Made by a program: the position numbers and the translations under genes. Below are positions 60,388 to 64,000 of a stretch of DNA of 64,000 nt, piece by piece. The stretch is from Sulfuritalea sp. (GTDB taxonomy: Bacteria > Pseudomonadota > Gammaproteobacteria > Burkholderiales > Rhodocyclaceae). The notes under the pieces are model-generated. The model saw only the letters and a list, made by a program, of their open reading frames with translations. It did not search any database and had not been told where the DNA came from. Position 1 is the stretch's first letter, and every line of letters begins with the position of its first letter. The stretch covers positions 1-64,000 of the forward strand of contig JAUSCI010000075.1 in NCBI GenBank assembly GCA_030651305.1, read 5' to 3'.

Positions 60388-60597
60388 TCAGGCCGCCTTC
60401 TTGCTGTACTTCTGGCGGAAACGCTCGACACGGCCGGCGGTGTCGACGATCTTCTGCTTGCCGGTGTAGAACGGATGGCAGGCGGAGCAGACTTCGATGT
60501 GCAGCGGCTTGCCGCTGGTGGAGGCGGTGGTGAACTTGTTGCCGCAGCTGCAGGTAACTTCGATTTCGGCGTATTTGGGGTGAATGCCGTCTTTCAT
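60388..60597 (-). CDS. rpmE: 50S ribosomal protein L31
   Basis: 69 residues. [20 protein letters not shown] and [20 protein letters not shown] show the four cysteines of the zinc-binding form. The position after rho on the same strand is common in betaproteobacteria. Confidence 0.96.
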   Translation of the reverse strand: MKDGIHPKYAEIEVTCSCGNKFTTASTSGKPLHIEVCSACHPFYTGKQKIVDTAGRVERFRQKYSKKAA

Positions 60598-60690
60598 TTG
60601 ATTTCCTTTCGGGGTGCGAGCGCGGCTCGTGGGTTTGGCGAACCGACAGAGCGCGGGATTATCCGCTAATTTTCAAGTATGTGCAATCAA

Positions 60691-61950
60691 TCAGCGTTGG
60701 CGCATGGCGTCGAAGAACTCGCCGTTGTTCTTGGTTGCCTTGACCTTGTCGAGCAGGAACTCCATGGCTTCCATATCGTCCATGTTGTACAGGAGCTTCC
60801 TCAGGATCCACATTTTCTGCAGCACGGCGGGTACCAGCAGCAGTTCCTCGCGGCGCGTACCCGAACGGTTGACGTTGATCGCCGGATAGACGCGTTTCTC
60901 CGCCATCTTGCGGTCGAGGTGGATTTCCATGTTGCCGGTGCCCTTGAATTCCTCGTAGATCACGTCGTCCATGCGCGAGCCGGTTTCGATCAGCGCCGTG
61001 GCGATGATGGTCAGCGAGCCACCCTCCTCAATGTTGCGCGCGGCGCCGAAGAAGCGCTTGGGCTTTTGCAGGGCGTTGGCGTCCACGCCGCCGGTCAGGA
61101 CCTTGCCCGAGGCCGGCTGCACCGTGTTGTAGGCGCGCGCCAGGCGGGTGATGGAATCGAGCAGGATCACCACGTCGCGCTTGTGCTCGACCAGGCGCTT
61201 GGCCTTTTCGATGACCATTTCCGCCACCTGGACGTGGCGCGTGGCCGGTTCGTCGAAGGTGGAGGCGATCACTTCGCCCTTGACGGTGCGGGACATTTCC
61301 GTCACTTCTTCCGGTCGCTCGTCGATCAACAGGACGATCAGCGTGACATCGGGATGGTTGGTGGTGATGGCGTGGGCCACGTGCTGCATCAGCACGGTCT
61401 TGCCGGCCTTGGGCGGCGATACGATCAGGCCGCGCTGGCCCTTGCCGATCGGCGCGATCATGTCGATGTTGCGGCTGGTGATGTTCTCTTCGCTGCGGAT
61501 GTCGCGCTCCAGCAGCATGTGATTCGTCGGGTGCAGCGGCGTCAGGTTTTCGAACAGGATCTTGTGTTTCGAAGCTTCCGGCGATTCGCCATTGACGCGA
61601 TCCACCTTGACCAGGGCGAAATAGCGTTCGCCTTCCTTGGGCGAGCGGATTTCGCCTTCGATGGTGTCGCCGGAACGCAGGTTGAAGCGGCGCACCTGGC
61701 TCGGGCTGATGTAGATATCGTCGGTGCTGGAGAGGTAGGACTCCTCGGGCGCGCGCAGGAAACCGAAGCCGTCGGGCAGAATTTCGAGGACGCCGTCGCC
61801 GAAGATGGTTTCGCCCTTCCTGGCCTGGTTCTTCAGCAGGGCGTAGATCAGTTCCTGCTTGCGCAACCGGTTGGCGCCTTCAATGTTGTTGGCGGCCGCC
61901 ATCTCCAGCAACTGGCTGACATGATGGGCTTTGAGCTCGGATAGGTGCAT
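60691..61950 (-). CDS. rho: Transcription termination factor Rho
   Basis: 419 residues. The N-terminal Rho-N domain starts [20 protein letters not shown], followed by the RNA-binding cold-shock-like domain ([20 protein letters not shown]). The ATPase has the Rho-type P-loop [18 protein letters not shown] and [20 protein letters not shown]. The 171-base spacer to trxA contains two short hairpins (62046-62068 and 62087-62105) that may be part of a leader or of the trxA terminator. Confidence 0.97.
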   Translation of the reverse strand: MHLSELKAHHVSQLLEMAAANNIEGANRLRKQELIYALLKNQARKGETIFGDGVLEILPDGFGFLRAPEESYLSSTDDIYISPSQVRRFNLRSGDTIEGEIRSPKEGERYFALVKVDRVNGESPEASKHKILFENLTPLHPTNHMLLERDIRSEENITSRNIDMIAPIGKGQRGLIVSPPKAGKTVLMQHVAHAITTNHPDVTLIVLLIDERPEEVTEMSRTVKGEVIASTFDEPATRHVQVAEMVIEKAKRLVEHKRDVVILLDSITRLARAYNTVQPASGKVLTGGVDANALQKPKRFFGAARNIEEGGSLTIIATALIETGSRMDDVIYEEFKGTGNMEIHLDRKMAEKRVYPAINVNRSGTRREELLLVPAVLQKMWILRKLLYNMDDMEAMEFLLDKVKATKNNGEFFDAMRQR

Positions 61951-62121
61951 GGACTACCTGCGCAGAAATTCCGGCGGGAAGCGTCGGAACAGAGGGGTAT
62001 AGGGGATGAATTCAGGAAAGAATTCGATCGGGGGGGAATCGAATCGGCGCCCTTAAGGCGTGGGCGCCTGCCTTGCTTTTCAGCGGCCCGGAACTAGACT
62101 CCGGGACCGAATGTAACGGGA

Positions 62122-62448
62122 TCAGAGATTGCTGTCAATGAATGCTGTAAGTTGGGATTTGGACAGGGCGCCCACTTTTTGCGCCTCGACGCTGCCGCCC
62201 TTGAACAGCAGCAGGGTCGGGATGCCACGGATGCCGAACTCTCCGGGAACCTTCGGGTTGTCGTCAATGTTCAGCTTGGCCACGCGCAGCTTGCCCGAAT
62301 AATCCCTGGCTACCTCGTCGAGAATCGGGGCGATCATCTTGCAGGGGCCGCACCACTCGGCCCAGAAGTCGACCAGAGTGGGCAGGGCGGAGTCAAGCAC
62401 TTCCGTCTTGAAAGTACTGTCGGTAACGTGGTGAATGTGTTCGCTCAT
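62122..62448 (-). CDS. trxA: Thioredoxin 1
   Basis: 108 residues from the ATG at 62448. The active site is [20 protein letters not shown] with cis-proline in [14 protein letters not shown]. It reduces cytosolic disulfides and donates to MsrA-type and ribonucleotide reductases. The track's start (62532) adds unlikely sequence. trxA-rho adjacency is widely conserved. Confidence 0.96.
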   Translation of the reverse strand: MSEHIHHVTDSTFKTEVLDSALPTLVDFWAEWCGPCKMIAPILDEVARDYSGKLRVAKLNIDDNPKVPGEFGIRGIPTLLLFKGGSVEAQKVGALSKSQLTAFIDSNL

Positions 62449-62630
62449 GGATTCCTCGGGAAGTTTTGCGTTCCGCTTGCCGCATCCGCGGCCGGGTGGC
62501 GCGATGAATTGCAGCGAAGCAGCCGCATGCATGACCGAATCCTAGCAAAAAAAAGCCGCCATGGCGAACTCTGCCTTGCGCCAATAGCGCATGACGATGG
62601 TACATTGTCTGCTGAAACTGGAGCGAAGCC

Positions 62631-62954
62631 ATGACCTACGTTGTCACTGAATCCTGCATCAAATGCAAATACACCGATTGCGTGGATGTTTGCCCCGTGG
62701 ATTGTTTCCATGAGGGGCCGAACTTTCTCGTGATAGATCCCGAGGAATGCATCGACTGCACGTTGTGCGTTGCCGAGTGCCCGGTCGAGGCTATCTGTGC
62801 CGAGGATGATGTTCCGGCCGGACAGGAGCACTTCATAGCCCTGAATGCCGAACTGGCGAAAACCTGGCCGGTCATCATCGAGCGCAAGGAGCCGCCGCCC
62901 GATGCCGACGAATGGGTTGAAAAGACTGACAAGCTGAAGTTGCTGGAGCGCTGA
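62631..62954 (+). CDS. fdxA: 7Fe (3Fe-4S/4Fe-4S) ferredoxin
   Basis: 107 residues. The N-terminal cluster ligands are [20 protein letters not shown] and the second cluster's are [20 protein letters not shown], as in the FdxA family. The C-terminal extension ([20 protein letters not shown]) is typical. It carries electrons for redox enzymes. It is divergent from trxA. Confidence 0.96.
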   Translation: MTYVVTESCIKCKYTDCVDVCPVDCFHEGPNFLVIDPEECIDCTLCVAECPVEAICAEDDVPAGQEHFIALNAELAKTWPVIIERKEPPPDADEWVEKTDKLKLLER

Positions 62955-63032
62955 AACGGCCTCGGCTGTGAGGCGTTGCCTGGCTGGCGGGGCATCGCCG
63001 GGTCTCTGGCTGATTCCCGGTAGTCGCGCCGG

Positions 63033-63935
63033 ATGATCTCCCGCAAATATCTCTACCTGATTGCGCTGGCGCGAGAGAAGCACTTCGGCCGCGCGGCTGC
63101 GGCCTGCCATGTTTCGCCGTCGACGCTTTCAGCCGCGATCCGCGATCTGGAAACCGAACTGGGCGTCGCGGTAGTAGAGCGCGGCAAGCAGTTCGCCGGG
63201 CTGACGCCGGAAGGCCGCAGCGTGGTCGAATACGCCCAGCGCATGGCGGCCAGCGCGGAAGGTCTCAAGCAGGAACTGGCGAAGCAGCGCGACGGGCTCA
63301 CGGGGCGTTTGCGCCTCGGCGTGATACCCACCGCGCTGACCGTGGTCGCCGCGCTGACGGCCTCGTTTGCCCGGCGCCATGCGCGGGTCACGGCGGAGGT
63401 GCTCTCGCTTGCCACCGACGAGATCCTTGCGCGCTTGCGCCGCTTCGAACTCGATGCCGGCATCGTCTATGTGGAATCGGCGCAGGCTCCCGGATTCAGT
63501 ATCGTCCCCGTCTGGCGCGAGCGCCACGTGCTGCTGACGGCTGCCGATGGCCGCTTTGTCGGTCGCGAGACCGTGAGTTGGGCCGAGGCGGCCAGTGTCC
63601 CGTTGTGCCTGCTGACACCCGACATGCAGAACCGCAAGACCATCGACGCCGTCTTCGCAAAAGTCGGCGCCGGCGTTGCGCCGATGCTGGAAACCAATTC
63701 CATCATCAGCATCCTGGCCCATGTTGGCTCCGGCCATTGGTCGTCGATCGTGCCGCGCAGCGTGCTGGAGCAGGTCGGTACGCCGCCCGGGGTGATCGCC
63801 ATCGAACTGGTCGAGCCGGCTGTGGATTGGGCCACAGGACTCGTCACCCTTGCCCGTGAGCCGCAGCCGCCGATGGTGGTGGCGCTGATCGCCGAGGCGA
63901 AAGCGCTGGCCGAGTCGTTCGAGAAACCCGCATAG
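63033..63935 (+). CDS. LysR family transcriptional regulator
   Basis: 300 residues. The HTH is YLYLIALAREKHFGRAAAAC, HVSPSTLSAAIRDLETELGV, followed by a linker helix and a periplasmic-binding-like effector domain (GRLRLGVIPTALTVVAALTA). The target and inducer cannot be read; the gene immediately downstream, cut by the window edge, may be related. It begins about 80 bases after fdxA. Confidence 0.93.
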   Translation: MISRKYLYLIALAREKHFGRAAAACHVSPSTLSAAIRDLETELGVAVVERGKQFAGLTPEGRSVVEYAQRMAASAEGLKQELAKQRDGLTGRLRLGVIPTALTVVAALTASFARRHARVTAEVLSLATDEILARLRRFELDAGIVYVESAQAPGFSIVPVWRERHVLLTAADGRFVGRETVSWAEAASVPLCLLTPDMQNRKTIDAVFAKVGAGVAPMLETNSIISILAHVGSGHWSSIVPRSVLEQVGTPPGVIAIELVEPAVDWATGLVTLAREPQPPMVVALIAEAKALAESFEKPA

Positions 63936-63987
63936 GCCTTCGTTATTTCCCGCTTTCGCTTTTGCCGCAGGCAGGGTACAAAGCACC

Positions 63988-64000
63988 ATGGATAGCCTTG
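63988..64000 (+). CDS. Start of a possible gene cut by the window edge
   Basis: An ATG (MDSL...) is preceded by GCAGGCAGGG and lies 52 bases after the LysR stop on the same strand. Only four codons are visible, so this is a weak call. Confidence 0.2.

Noticed and set aside
58890-60533. A 547-residue plus-strand ORF
   Set aside because: It is antisense to the ArnT-like gene and low complexity; the opposite strand has clear membrane helices and a GT-C motif.
62041-62110. Hairpins between trxA and rho taken as a tRNA or riboswitch
   Set aside because: Stems of six or seven bases with no cloverleaf or conserved aptamer; at most terminator or leader elements.

Overview
The window is high-GC bacterial DNA. 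Gene content and order (trxA-rho-rpmE, fdxA plus LysR, mlaC, TIGR04282/TIGR04283 glycosyltransferases, CYTH-CHAD with sixA, DUF2917 opposite a MocR regulator) point to a betaproteobacterium, most likely near the Rhodocyclales/Nitrosomonadales. This placement is inferred from family distribution, not from a marker-gene tree. No rRNA, tRNA or CRISPR array was seen.

Layout. 0-10.6 kb: sixA and a CYTH-CHAD protein, a lytic transglycosylase, a PilZ protein, a MacAB-type exporter, a BON protein, a PAS protein and mlaC. 10.8-20.5 kb: a FAD oxidoreductase, two coupled glycosyltransferases, a DedA-type membrane domain fused to an oxidoreductase, msrA-msrB facing an ECF sigma/anti-sigma unit, then glpD and a HAD phosphatase. 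20.5-21.5 kb: a DUF4260/DUF2867 pair. 21.7-31.3 kb: an integron-type cassette array without an integrase (a CALIN). 31.9-36.0 kb: ugpBAEC for glycerol-3-phosphate import. 36-46 kb: HAD, phosphoesterase-fold and symporter genes, arsS, a DUF4126 protein, a CtaA-like protein, MocR, DUF2917, panE-like and EamA genes. 46-52 kb: a small accessory island. 52-64 kb: housekeeping genes (rsgA, phhB, an M48 protease, orn, an ArnT-like protein, rpmE, rho, trxA, fdxA).

The most striking region is the cassette array. Eleven clear attC sites and one decayed one share the palindromic core GCTGCGCGGCTTCATCGCGC. All lie in one orientation, and each follows a minus-strand gene. In most cassettes the first bases match the R'' arm of the cassette's own attC, as expected for units integrated as circles. 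The payload is a Ser/Thr protein kinase, lipoproteins and exported proteins, small membrane proteins, a DUF3024 protein, an NTF2-like protein, and a truncated TumE with its TumA-type partner. No intI is present. The array separates glpD from the ugp transporter genes.

The 46-52 kb island holds a Phd/VapC-type toxin-antitoxin pair between about 100-bp direct repeats. It also has a tightly overlapping operon of a small membrane protein (absent from the ORF track), a DUF6884-like protein and a GIY-YIG-like nuclease, followed by a candidate PD-(D/E)XK protein. A DUF2283 gene with a possible toxin partner sits between a full 5'-nucleotidase gene and a broken copy of its 3' end. Across the whole window a 24-bp sequence (about GCCGTNNCGCCAGCGCCGAC) recurs at least twelve times, both between and inside genes. 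All functions are read from sequence motifs alone; no database search was run.
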